From Lucinisca nassula (lineage: Eukaryota; Mollusca; Bivalvia; Lucinida; Lucinidae): 64,000 nt of DNA. The position numbers and the translations under genes were made by a program. The stretch lies in NCBI GenBank assembly GCA_963580285.1, contig OY757013.1:130941027-131005026 (forward strand), in the 5' to 3' direction. Under the pieces are notes generated by a model. It was not told the DNA's origin. It saw nothing but the letters and a program-made list of their open reading frames with translations, and did not search any database. Each line of letters opens with the position of its first letter. The first letter of the stretch is position 1. Below are positions 9,579 to 18,672 of the stretch, one piece after another.

Positions 9579-9644
9579 CCAAAATATTATGTACTGATAA
9601 ATGTATTGTTAACATGTACTGATATCATGTACTGTGGATTAAAA

Positions 9645-9815
9645 CAGATATATCCATTTGTTTTTGAGAAATATTGGTAAATATTGGTACTGACTGACAT
9701 CTGTACAGGGTAATTAGACTCGCCCTTGCGGGCTCGTCAAATTATCCTGTACAGATATCAATCAGTACAAATATTTATCAATATTTCACAAAAACAATGG
9801 ATATATCTATTACGT
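9645..9815. mobile_element. Foldback element, ~70-bp arms
   Basis: Inverted arms run AGATATATCCATTTGTTTTT...CTGTACAGG and CCTGTACAGATATC...AACAATGGATATATCT. An inner hairpin GACTCGCCCTTGCGGGCTCGTC is at the centre. No copy was seen elsewhere in the window. Confidence 0.8.
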
Positions 9816-9822
9816 ATCAAAC

Positions 9823-9936
9823 TAAGGGAGCCGTCTGATCTGGGTCCACAGTTTGCAACAATGTCTTTTAAAGTAAACGGCAGACGAGGAGGCAGACGAC
9901 AATTGTCGTGATTGGCATTGGGTTAAAGATGAGGGC
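9823..9936. mobile_element. MITE-M right-half fragment
   Basis: Contains GTCTGATCTGGGTCCACAG, TTTTAAAGTAAACGGCAGAC, GCAGACGACAATTGTCGTG and ATTGGCATTGGGTTAA, matching the right half of MITE-M. Confidence 0.7.
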
Positions 9937-9984
9937 AATTTCTGATGTTGCTTTTGTGTGGGTAATTTAGGACATTGGATATAT

Positions 9985-10205
9985 TACACACATTTTCAAG
10001 ATAATGTAACCATAGCAACAGATAAATAAATATTTTGTGATCATTGAAGGATAGTTTTCCTTATTTCTCCATATTAACCTATGTTGTGGGTACTCATTAG
10101 AACCGCCTCGCCGAGGCGGTTCTAATGAATACCCACAACATGTGTTTTTATGGAGATTTGACAAAAACTTTTCTTCAATGATCACAAAATATCTTATCTA
10201 ACCAG
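9985..10205. mobile_element. MITE-D copy with long arms
   Basis: Core hairpin TTGTGGGTACTCATTAGAAC / GTTCTAATGAATACCCACAA. The symmetry extends outward through ATTTTGTGATCATTGAAG and CTTCAATGATCACAAAAT to AGATAAATA/TATCTTATCT. Confidence 0.8.
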
Positions 10206-10319
10206 TGATATTTTCATCAGGTTAACAAATCAGTGTTATGAGCACTCTTGTAAATCCTACTTTATTTACAGTAAAGTGGGGTTTACAGAGGTATACATTA
10301 TTAACTGTTTTTCTCAACA

Positions 10320-10565
10320 AAGACTGTGGTAGTTCTAACGATCACTCCTAAACATTTTTGGGTCGACTGGTCGACCCAATGTGGGTCGACCCAATGTTAT
10401 AAAGCAGAGAACTGAAATCCTGCAATTGTCCACGTGACCTCTTTTGGGAAACCAAGGTTCGGTCATTACTAGTCCTGTACTATTTTTATCGATGTTAGGA
10501 AATCCAATAATGCGCATTTTATACACGGCACTGATTTTGACTTCCTTCAGCAAGCGAAACTATTG
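10320..10565. mobile_element. MITE-R-like copy
   Basis: Hairpin TTGGGTCGACTGGTCGACCCAA (10359-10380 region) followed by another GGGTCGACCC palindrome and ATGTTATAAAGCAGAG. Related in plan to 6029-6163. Confidence 0.6.
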
Positions 10566-10619
10566 AGGTTTAACACTTCCAAATAGTTTAGACTGTTCAG
10601 AGTATACAGTATTTTCTTA

Positions 10620-10870
10620 AAATACTGGTATTTCGGGGTTAAATCGCAGTTCAGGACTGTCGACAAATCAGTGCTTCACTGCAACCCTTAAGGTGCGACT
10701 GTTTATGTCGTCTGCCAAACTGTTTACACACAGTTTTACATCTAGGCAAAAAGTGTGGATGCTGATCAAACTGCTCATAGTGGAGCTGTTCGATCTGCGC
10801 CCAATGCCGGTGGACAACAAAGCAGACGAGAATTGTTGTGATTGGCATCATAAGCGTCTATCGTATGGAG
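10620..10870. mobile_element. Diverged MITE-M copy
   Basis: Shares TATGTCGTCTGCC, a GGCAAAAAGTGTGGATGCTG core and AAAGCAGACGAGAATTGTTG / GTGATTGGCAT with MITE-M, but with many substitutions. Confidence 0.6.
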
Positions 10871-10915
10871 ACCAAATTAACCCAAGCCCGCTGACGGACT
10901 TCAGCGGGCGCATAG

Positions 10916-11138
10916 CCCATTTAGTACCGGAAAACGCCTAAAGGGGTACTTGGCAAACAGTGCAGGCCCACATCAGATGCCGCAGAACACGGCGTCTGAT
11001 CAGGGCCTCCACTGTTTGCTAAAAGTTCAGTCATTTTCCTAACCAATTTTGAAGAAACACACAAAGACACTCCTAAATTTTGAAATGGACTCCAGTTATA
11101 TATAAGGTGGAGGATTCCATATGGTACAAAAAGGGTTA
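10916..11138 (+). mobile_element. MITE-B copy
   Basis: Runs from GCCCATTTAGTACCGGAAAA to GGTACAAAAAGGGTTAA with the core GGCAAACAGTGCAGGCCC, GATGCCGCAGAACACGGCGTC, then TCCTAAATTTTGAAATGGAC. The right TTAA is kept; the left TTAA is mutated. A small GCCCGCTGA/TCAGCGGGC hairpin lies just before it (10887-10910). Confidence 0.85.
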
Positions 11139-11514
11139 ACGGAAACTATTGGACATTCTGAGCTATATACAGATAGTTTGATTCCGACCAGAAAAACAAG
11201 CCTGAGGACATACATTTGCATAGGCAGTTAAGTGGACAAAATGTTGAAATAATAACATGAAAAAAAAAAAAAAAAAAAAAACTTTCCAGCAAAGCTTGCT
11301 TTGCATTTGCGCTTGAGCACTACCAATGGACTATTGTAAATGCAGTAAGATGAATCTGTTGTGTTGCTCCTATTTAGTGCAGAAGGGCACACGAATAAGC
11401 TGAAAAGATTTTGGGCAAGGCCAAGAAAGTAAATAAATAAATGCATATAACATAAAAGATAAATAAACTGGAGAACATTCAAAATGCTATCAGACTGACT
11501 GTTGAATTAGCTAA

Positions 11515-11700
11515 CCGTGATTAGATACAAAACAGACGCCACACAAGGCAACATAACGCGGCGTCTGATCAGCCGCCTACACGTGAAATACTGGAATTAA
11601 GGGTTGAACGAAACGTCTTAAGTCCAGGAATATTTTCTCAGCCAACACTCAGACAGTCGACCCGCCCGTACTTTCAGTGCTTTGATTAGACTAGAAATTA
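11515..11700. mobile_element. MITE-C fragment
   Basis: Half of the palindromic core (CGCGGCGTCTGATCAG) then AATTAAGGGTTGAACGAAAC and GCCAACACTCAGAC, as at 6365-6530. Confidence 0.58.
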
Positions 11701-11763
11701 GATACAGAAAAAAAATATCTAAAAACTGCTAGAAAGACAATGACAATGTTTTTAGAGAGAGAG

Positions 11764-11850
<87 letters not shown>
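11764..11850 (+). repeat. (GATA)n microsatellite
   Basis: About 21 uninterrupted tetramer units, preceded by a short (GA)n run. It abuts the tail of SINE-T and may have grown from it. Confidence 0.95.
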
Positions 11851-11854
11851 ATTT

Positions 11855-12086
11855 GTTTTGATTTTACGGCCCTTTCAAGAATATTTCACTTATATCGAGC
11901 CGATCGATAATCAGAGGTGGGCGAAAACCGGAGTTCCCGGAGACAAGCCACAAGATCTTCCGTTGCAGAACTTGGCATCTCATATGTGACCGGAGCCAGG
12001 CTCCAACCACTATGGTGAGAGACCTAATGATTGGGAGACAGCGCTCTCAGTATCCACTACTAGGCACTACGCTACGGAGGCCCGTA
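11855..12086 (-). repeat. SINE-T copy
   Basis: Inverse SINE-T: tail GGGCCGTAAAATCAAAAC at the left, body CGGTTTTCGCCCACCTCTGA, and head at the right starting GGGCCTCCGTAG. The A- and B-box regions are mutated. Confidence 0.85.
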
Positions 12087-12175
12087 AGAGAGATTACTTC
12101 CCTGTTTTGCACCGTCTGTATCTCTATATCATGGGGGAAACAATTAAAAAGATTTTACGGATATTTTCACCATAC

Positions 12176-12523
12176 CAAGAATATAGACTTTATAACACTC
12201 TTCATGCCGTTGTCTGTTGTAACTATGCACTAAAATCGTATAAGTCCCACTGTCTGTTAGCTGTGCATCCAAGATGAGGACGGATGCGATTCCAAAATTT
12301 GGCATGACAAGTTTCAGTCTATTTTGATACCCATTATATATCTGGGGGCTTCCGTCACCATTAATCGTTAGTACCGTCACTGACTGCCCCTTATTTTCTG
12401 GGGTGTGGTATAAAAGCAGATTCTGAACCTCGTTCTTCCAGTTGTGCAAATCCAGTTTGATTGTTGCCCCTATTTCAGCTTCTGTGATCCGAAAATACCC
12501 ACTGAAAGGCCTCTCTGTGCACA
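12176..12523 (-). CDS. Ig-superfamily gene, exon 2: V-set-like Ig domain
   Basis: A 348-bp exon (115 codons plus split codons), acceptor TCTATTTCAG and donor GTATGGTGAA, phase 1 on both sides. The translation has the V-set ending LILDAQLTDSGTYTILV (D-x-G-x-Y motif of the F strand) and an earlier GATIKLDLHNW B/C-strand region. The two cysteines that normally bridge strands B and F are absent: L at the B position and I after Y-T at the F position. Two other cysteines, one at the domain start (VCTERP) and one in EECYKVY, might pair instead. The reading frame joins exon 1 through G/TG (Val) and exon 3 through G/GA (Gly). A V domain without the canonical bridge followed by a C2 domain recalls the CD2/SLAM layout, but only as an analogy. 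Confidence 0.83.
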
Positions 12524-12549
12524 CTGAAATAGACAATGATAACAATTAA

Positions 12550-13010
12550 AACAGATCAATGAAAGGCTAGGTTTGATTTAGTTTCGAGTATAACGGCCTT
12601 AGGTAATGTCGGACTGATGTGTTTATCCAACGCAGCCATTAACATAGCAAATAACTAAATATGGGGTTAGTTAGTGTCTTTAATTTGTTGCCCAATATGG
12701 TGCCGTTACAAGGATTTTGCCATATTAAAGACTCCAAGTTAGGAGTATGACAGAAAATTAAGGGTCTTCTCACCTTTATTTACTCCTAGAAACGAAACAA
12801 ATGTTATAGACATTGAGGCGATTCTAACAAACATCTATAACATATGCATCTTGAAGACACTTTCATGACTATGAATTTTATACATGCATTTCTTACTGAA
12901 AGGACGCCCACCGATCGGAACCAAGGCTAAGCTTAAGCAATATTCTTTTCAACAAATTGTCGTTGTAACGAAATTTTTCGTCTTAACGAACGTCGGTATA
13001 AAGAGGGTTG
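12550..13010. other. No gene recognised
   Basis: Intron 1 of the Ig gene. A weak inverted resemblance exists between 12675-12700 and 12715-12745 (TTAATTTG / CATATTAAAG). No exon or named repeat is supported. Confidence 0.5.
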
Positions 13011-13014
13011 ACTG

Positions 13015-13240
13015 TATTTAGTTTATAACGCAATAAAAAACACGTGTTTTGCCATTATTTGGAAAGACTTCAGACAGCATTGCAAGTTAAACGACATCAA
13101 GTGCCACTGCGCGCAAAAGTAGCATTACGTGGCGTCAAACAGTGCAACTTTTCTGCGGCACATGGTCGTTCGAATAAAAGTTTCTCAGCGATTAACATTC
13201 TGTATGATAATCTGCAAATAAACCATTTCCACACAAATCC
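13015..13240 (+). repeat. Interspersed repeat Q
   Basis: Matches 58432-58680 over about 220 bases (TATTTAGTTTATA-CGCAATAAAAA, GTTAAACGACAT, AAATAAAAGT-TCTCAG, ACATTCTGTATGA). Its class is unknown; no ends or coding potential were recognised. Confidence 0.6.
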
Positions 13241-13775
13241 TATAAACATAGCTCTTGACAATAAAAACCCATGTTCAAACCATGAGCTCCACGTACTGTT
13301 TGAATATGTGTTTTGAACTTTTGATTATCATAGACGGACATCGCTTTGTTTGTTACGTTGAGCGGCGTCACGTTGCCACACTGTACGTAGCATTTTGAAA
13401 TTTTCTACACCTGTTAAATGTCACCAAAAGAAAAAAAAATCACCCGAACGTGATTCCTGGGCACGAGTAGAGGAATTTACCAGGTTGTGTATGTTTGCGC
13501 ATCACCCGGGCGACCTATGTTTGATTTCCAACCGTTTCAGATCTAGATCTAGCACGTTTTAGATGTACGTAAACAATACTTTAAAGATCAACTTTCACAG
13601 AAATTATTGTGTGCGAACCATGCTTTTAGAACTAGATCTACTAAACTGTGTTCGACACTTCGAGCCACACAGCATTAACGCCAGTCAGGGGACATTCCAC
13701 CCCCACAAAAAAACTAGGATAAACGTGTTCACACCAGGAGGGTGACTATGAAGCTATGAGGGACATCAAGAAAAC

Positions 13776-14040
13776 ACGCCTATATAATTTTGACCCCCTT
13801 CAACCCCACTTTTATATAGTAAAACTGGGGTTTCCGAGGGTATACCTTATTTTTCTTAGTTCTGCTCTAAAATATAGATTGTGGGTACACGTTAGAACCG
13901 CCTCGATGAGGCGGTTCTAACGAGTGCCCACAATCTATATTTTGAACAGAAATAAGAAAAATATCACAATTTTTCAATCTTAAAATTTTCATTTTTTCGG
14001 CGATAAAGGTTACAATGTATTTGTATAGGCATGTTTTCGT
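13776..14040. mobile_element. MITE-D copy with terminal inverted repeats
   Basis: Ends ACGCCTATATAATTTT and ATTTGTATAGGCATGT are inverted repeats. Inside are TTGTGGGTACACGTTAGAAC / GTTCTAACGAGTGCCCACAA and TTTTGAACAGAAATAAGAAA. The copy at 50820-51056 has the same ends. A 25-base direct repeat (AGGGTGACTATGAAGCTATG...) lies outside on each side. Confidence 0.85.
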
Positions 14041-15260
14041 AATGAGAAGGGTGACTATGAAGCTATGAGGGAGGATGCATTAAGATTTCCAAAGGAAAAA
14101 ATATTTTAATGGCCACTCAGACGCTCGATCTGTTCAGGAGAACTTTAATCTATTAACTTCCTTCATTCCAAATTCTGCTGTTAAGCATATCCCCTCAAAA
14201 ACTAGTAGGGCGGTTTCCTCGATTCTTTGGATGAAGGAAGATCCGCAGAAGGAATCAAATTCATGCCAAGGCAAAACAAAAGACCCGTAGAAGTAAATTT
14301 CTATCGAAACTATCGTCCTATTTCGCTGACTTGCCTGCCAGTGCATATTGTTTGCTGGAATATTATGGCTCACCCGGATGAACGCCAACTTTTGTCTGAC
14401 AGACAACATGCATTTAGGAAAAAACACAGTTGTGAAACTCAGCTGACCACAGTAATAAATGATTTGGTAAAATCTTGGACAAAGGAGGACAGGTTGATAC
14501 ATTTATCCCGGATTTTGAAAAAGCTTTTGACACGCCCCCTCAAGAACTACTAAAAAGCAAACTATATCGTTATTGGCGGAAATACCCTAATATGGATAGA
14601 TTCCTTCCTTTGCTACAGAAAACAGTGAGTTGATGTTAATGGGGAAACTTCAGGGTTGTCTCCAGTTTTGTCTATGTCCCACAAGGGACTGTTCTGGGTC
14701 CATTGTTGTTTTCTTTGTATACAAAAATAACATTTCTACTTCTACTGCTATTGATTCCGAAATAAGACCGTTCGCAGATGACTGTGTTTGCTATCGTGAA
14801 ATTAGAAATTGAAACTTCAGAAAATTTCTATCTGAATATAGAGGGATATAGATTGATTAGGGTGTTTGGTTAGAAAATGGGGCATGAGATTTTAGCCAGT
14901 TAAATGCAATATCATACAGGTAACTAGGAAAAGAACAAACAAAATTGAGGCTTCTTACACTTTAGGGGGAACGGTCCTCGAAAATGTGGATTCCATTAAA
15001 TACATTGGTGTGACCATCTCATATTACCTGAGATGGAATACTCATATTAATAGAATAGTTGGCTACTTGAGGTGAAATCTTATCAATGCCCCAAAATGTT
15101 AAAGAAGCAGCTTATAGGGGACTGGTTCGCCCTCTCTTGTGTCTGGGACCCCCATGAAATAGTCCTTCAGGAGGGGATTGAAAAAGTTCGGAATAGGACA
15201 GCTAGTTTATATTTTCTTGTCCTTTGGGATCATTGATTCCATTGTGGAATTTTGAAAATA

Positions 15261-15314
15261 TCTGATGGTCACTGATGAGGCCTGATTGGCCGAAACTAGC
15301 TAGTCTGGCCCAGA
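15261..15314 (+). ncRNA. Type I hammerhead ribozyme, copy 1
   Basis: All conserved core parts are present: CTGATGA at 15272-15278, stem II GGCC/GGCC (15279-15282 with 15288-15291, TGATT loop), GAA at 15292-15294, a 3-bp stem III ACT/AGT with AGCT loop, and the GTC cleavage triplet ending at C15305. Stem I pairs 15261-15271 with 15306-15314 (5 bp, a 2-base AT bulge, 4 bp). The very short stem III is typical of metazoan retroelement hammerheads that cleave as dimers. Confidence 0.88.
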
Positions 15315-15524
15315 CAACATGTACACTCCATATATACCAGTTTTGTGGTGTATTCCTTGCTTCCAAAGGATAACCCTTTCGAGAACACATTAAACGTCAC
15401 TGCAGCTGGTGTCTGGGAATGTGTGGCGGCCATAAAATGTCTCCCTGCCCTACATCATAGTGTCGTTTATATTGTCTTGTCCTTTGGGATCATTGATTAC
15501 ATTGATTGTGGAATTTTGAAAATA

Positions 15525-15578
15525 TCTGAGGGTCACTGATGAGGCCTAATTGGCCGAAACTAGCTAGTCTGGCCCAGA
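15525..15578 (+). ncRNA. Type I hammerhead ribozyme, copy 2
   Basis: Same fold as copy 1: CTGATGA at 15536-15542, stem II GGCC/GGCC around TAATT, GAA at 15556-15558, stem III ACT/AGT, cleavage after C15569. The stem I strand TCTGAGGGTCA pairs with TGGCCCAGA. Cleavage at both sites would release a 264-nt monomer (15306-15569). Confidence 0.88.
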
Positions 15579-16142
15579 AAACATGTACACTCCATATTTT
15601 CCAGTTCTGTGGGTATTCCTTGCTTCCAAAGGATAACCCTTTCGAGAACATTGTCACGAGCAATTACAGCTTTGAAACTGCAATGGAAGTATGACTGAAA
15701 TACTGAAAAACTTAGAATGGGGATCTCTCAAGAAAAGGAGGAGAGACAGTAGGCTAATACTCAAGTACAAAGGTCTAAAGGGTGCGCCAGCAGATGACTT
15801 TATCCCCCAGCAGATGACTTTATCCCCCCGCCCCCCCCCCCCCATTAGGTGAGGCAGAAAGCATCACTTTTTGGCATTTCAGGTGCCCTCTGCAAGAACT
15901 GACACCTACAAGGGATCCTTCTTCCTTCAGACAATTAGAGATTGGAATGCCCTTACAGATTCGGTTATTTCATCCGCGGAAGGTGCTAAGGATAATGTAG
16001 CTAAGTTTACTTCTTTGGCGAGAGCGATAGGGACACACTTCCCTTTTCACGGGTCCTGGTGAATGAGTGTCATTTGGCGTGTCACCATTAACGATTCAGA
16101 TTCAGATTCATAGTGGGATTTCTTTTCGATCTTCAATAAAAT

Positions 16143-16415
16143 AAATTTGTTTTGTTTTGAGTTTAACGCACCAGTCAGCACTATTAAGCTCATACTGAGA
16201 CTGTCAGTTTACTTTACGCTAACCACACTTTTCCTGAATAGGCTTAAGCTTAAGCGGTTAAAAGTTTTGCAAAATGACGACTGCCCGGAGAGAAATACTT
16301 TTATTTTTTAAGATTTTGTCACAAATCTTGACGAACGACTTTTGCCGACCCGGCAGGTGTCGAGCCCGCGACCTCAGACCTGATCACCAGTCAGACAGAC
16401 ATCCGACCAAGAGTA
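16143..16415 (-). repeat. SINE-E copy
   Basis: Read on the minus strand it has a tRNA-like head with GACTGGTGATCAG and a B-box-like GGGCTCGACACC, and ends in GTGCGTTAAACTCAAAAC. Related pieces lie at 700-820, 31640-31765, 34800-34925 and 38740-38995. Confidence 0.7.
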
Positions 16416-16479
16416 GAAAGAAAAATCTCTCCTTTCCAATGAACTCAGAACCATAATTATGGGTAGCCTCCGCTCATTA

Positions 16480-16737
16480 GCGCTTGAAGAAATAGATTGG
16501 ACTGCATGATGCGTCCACGCAGAGCTGAAACTGACCATTCAAGAGTACTGGTAAACCGCTTAGAAGGACTAAGCCTGCCCAGACAAAGTGAAGTGTGTCA
16601 GACCGTCCAATGCCTATAAGCTTTTTTGGTTTCATTGGGCGACAGGGCTTGAGATGTCATTTCATTTTAATGTCCCACAAAATTAGAAGCAGCGTCTCAA
16701 AAATGACCCAAATAATGTTGATGGGGACGTTACGATA
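16480..16737 (+). repeat. SINE-A copy, tail-truncated
   Basis: Head and body are intact but it stops within the tail at GATGGGGACGTTA. It is joined there directly to the inverted 3' end of the RT element. Confidence 0.85.
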
Positions 16738-17060
16738 GAAGTGAAGGCAATGATCAGGAATCGATACAATTAACCCACAGCTCCCATCAGAGACATCAAA
16801 GGGAATCAAGCACAAACATTGAACAACCAGACCCATGGAAAAATCAATAGCGGAAAGCCAAAAGGGTAGTTAGGCCTACTTTCCCACAAAATGGCCAAAT
16901 GGCTATCCAAAACAAAATAATATAAGCGATATAAAAGACAAACCATAACAAAAATAAACCGCGAAAGAAGAACCGCCTTGAAACGGTCAGTGAAACGGAT
17001 TTTACTGGGGGAGGGGGGTGTGCTTAAATCGACTTTACGTGGCTTATTTCCGTCGCGTTT
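16738..17060 (-). mobile_element. 3' end of the RT element, inverted copy
   Basis: The reverse complement matches 8640-8962 (GATTTAAG, GGCCATTTTGTGGGAAAGTA, TTTCCCTTTGATGTCTCTGA). No coding part is attached: a severely 5'-truncated insertion. Confidence 0.8.
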
Positions 17061-17158
17061 CAGACGAACCTCAACTCAAACAAAACAAACAAACAAACCA
17101 AACTCTGATAATTATGATTTTGTCATCTAGTTTGTTATGCTTATTTGAACACATTTAC

Positions 17159-17237
17159 CTGTTCCAGATGTTAGCCTTTCTCCCAAAGTGAATATAAAAA
17201 TTATTTTTATATAAAACTTAGAACGCAAGTAAGACAT
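17159..17237 (-). CDS. Ig-superfamily gene, exon 1: putative signal peptide
   Basis: The minus-strand ATG at 17237 opens 26 codons with a hydrophobic stretch FYIKIIFIFTLG, and ends with a phase-1 donor (ACA G/GTAAATG). Phase and strand match exon 2, giving SGT/VCTERPF across the 4.6-kb intron. The short N-terminal exon with a hydrophobic core suits a secretion signal. The charged lysine inside the core makes this less certain than the Ig exons. The next upstream in-frame ATG is not available, so this start is preferred. Confidence 0.55.
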
Positions 17238-17359
17238 ATCTGTTGACTGAAACTAACACTGCACGCACTATTAACCGTATCCGATATTGTTTATGATAGC
17301 CTGGTAGTTACCTCCCCTCGCTCGCGAATATGTTCTAGAAGGAAAACCAGGCAATGGTT

Positions 17360-17515
17360 ATTTATAGAAATAGCTGCTGCGTATAAGAGGGATAATGCAT
17401 TGGGTTTGGCAAACCTTGTATACCGGCGTCTGATCGGGGTCTACACTGTTTGCTTAATTTAAGAGTTAGCACCAAAGAACGCAACGTCTGATAAGGCTCT
17501 ACCGTTGTTGTTTTT
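17360..17515. mobile_element. MITE-C-like fragment
   Basis: GGCAAACCTTGTATAC, GGCGTCTGATCGGGGTCTAC and AATTTAAGAGTTAGC resemble MITE-C. Boundaries are not clear. It lies upstream of the first Ig exon and could overlap its promoter region. Confidence 0.5.
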
Positions 17516-17660
17516 TTTTCTAATAATAAAGTAGATGGAAATTCCCATAGTATATTTATATATAACGTCATAACGCACATCTATTTATAGTATTAATAGC
17601 TATTAATACACGGACGACACCTATACATATTAAGCACGTTGGCAAGGGTACCATCGAATC

Positions 17661-17884
17661 TTTTTTTTTTTTTTTTTTTTTTTGGTTTTAAGATTATTTC
17701 ACTCATATGGAGGCGATCGTTAATCTGAGGTGGGCGAAAACCGGAATACCCGGAGAAAAAAACACCCGACCTTCCGTTGCAGTTCTAACTTGGCGTCTCA
17801 CATGTGATCTGAGCCAGGCTCGAACCACAGCGGAGAGAGACCTAATGACTAAGAGTCAGCGCTCTCTAAGTAACGGAGGCCCGT
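17661..17884 (-). repeat. SINE-T copy with 23-T tail
   Basis: Poly-T at 17661-17683 (poly-A on the minus strand), then the SINE-T body (CGGTTTTCGCCCACCTCAGA) and a tRNA-like head ending in the CCTCCGTT region at the right. Confidence 0.88.
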
Positions 17885-17904
17885 TCAAAACAGTCATAGA
17901 AATG

Positions 17905-18115
17905 TTTGTGTTTTGGTTTTACGGCCATTTCAAGACTATTCGCTTATATCCAGGCGATCGTTCACCAGAGTTGGACGAAAACCGGAGTACCCGGAGAAAA
18001 AACACCTGACCTTCTGTTGCAGAACTTGGCGTCTCACATGTGACCAGAGCGAAGCTAGAACCACAGCGGAGAGCGACCTGATGATTCAGAGTCAGCACTC
18101 ATACCCACCCGCGGA
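17905..18115 (-). repeat. SINE-T copy, second in tandem
   Basis: Same family and orientation as its left neighbour, with GGCCGTAAAACCAAAACAC tail and CCGGAGTACCCGGAG body. The head is degraded near 18100. Confidence 0.85.
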
Positions 18116-18472
18116 TAAAACAGTGGTCGTCGTCTACGTCGACGATATTTCCCCTGAAACTGCTACTGGCTCTTCCATGGGAGGGGTGGGGTGGGGATGG
18201 GGGGAGACGGCCGCTATGCCCATAAGGACAATCGGCGTGACGTCACGTCCGCTGAGATCCGCCATTTTCGGAGGTGTAAACAAAGGTATTCTGCTATATA
18301 GCCTTACCAAATGTGCACAAGAAATATTTTAAATCAGTCTCAAACCTCAGACAAAGACTTACTCTATATATTATTGTTCCGTATATTTCCTTTTATTTCT
18401 GATGATTGTCGATAAAAAATAAGACACATTTTGCTTTTAAAACTGTTTAAAAATGGTCGAATTTTAGCGATA

Positions 18473-18672
18473 NNNNNNNNNNNNNNNNNNNNNNNNNNNN
18501 NNNNNNNNNNNNNNNNNNNNNNNNNNNNNNNNNNNNNNNNNNNNNNNNNNNNNNNNNNNNNNNNNNNNNNNNNNNNNNNNNNNNNNNNNNNNNNNNNNNN
18601 NNNNNNNNNNNNNNNNNNNNNNNNNNNNNNNNNNNNNNNNNNNNNNNNNNNNNNNNNNNNNNNNNNNNNNNN
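18473..18672. other. Assembly gap of exactly 200 N
   Basis: The round number suggests a placeholder, not a measured size. Similar tandem-array DNA lies to its right. Apparent reading frames across the N run are artefacts. Confidence 0.99.

Larger units (their letters stand above)
15210..15650 (+). mobile_element. Retrozyme-like element: 264-bp unit in tandem, with two hammerheads
   Basis: A unit beginning TATTTTCTTGTCCTTTGGG is present once complete and once partial, in direct repeat with a ~264-bp period. Each copy carries a hammerhead ribozyme, TGTACACTCCATAT, and CTTGCTTCCAAAGGATAACC. It interrupts the LINE reading frame cleanly: ...GCTAGTTT before and TTGTCACGAGCAATTAC after restore a contiguous Ala-Ser-Phe-Val-Thr-Ser-Asn-Tyr. 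The arrangement is what is known for small non-autonomous retrozymes: tandem monomers of a few hundred bp with type I hammerheads and no protein. Confidence 0.82.
14085..16115 (+). pseudogene. Decayed non-LTR retrotransposon (LINE)
   Basis: Broken reading frames on the plus strand give, in order, SKTSRAVSSILWM, NYRPISLTC and QHAFRKKHSCETQL (RT fingers/palm), the catalytic FADDCVCYRE box near 14765, IKYIGVTIS...RWNTHI, YRGLVRPLL, then NYSFET, KGLKG and a C-terminal SARTDTYKGSFF-QTIRDWNAL. The 3' tail is a short GATTCA repeat near 16100. Multiple frameshifts and stops show it is dead. The QH-FRK--SCETQL and FADD pattern fits CR1/L2/jockey-type LINEs. A 440-bp hammerhead-bearing element splits the coding part at 15210-15650. 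Confidence 0.85.

Noticed and set aside
18119..18180. A YVDDI peptide resembling an RT active site
   Set aside because: The surrounding frame has no other RT motif and is bounded by SINE-T and a G-rich stretch; probably coincidence.
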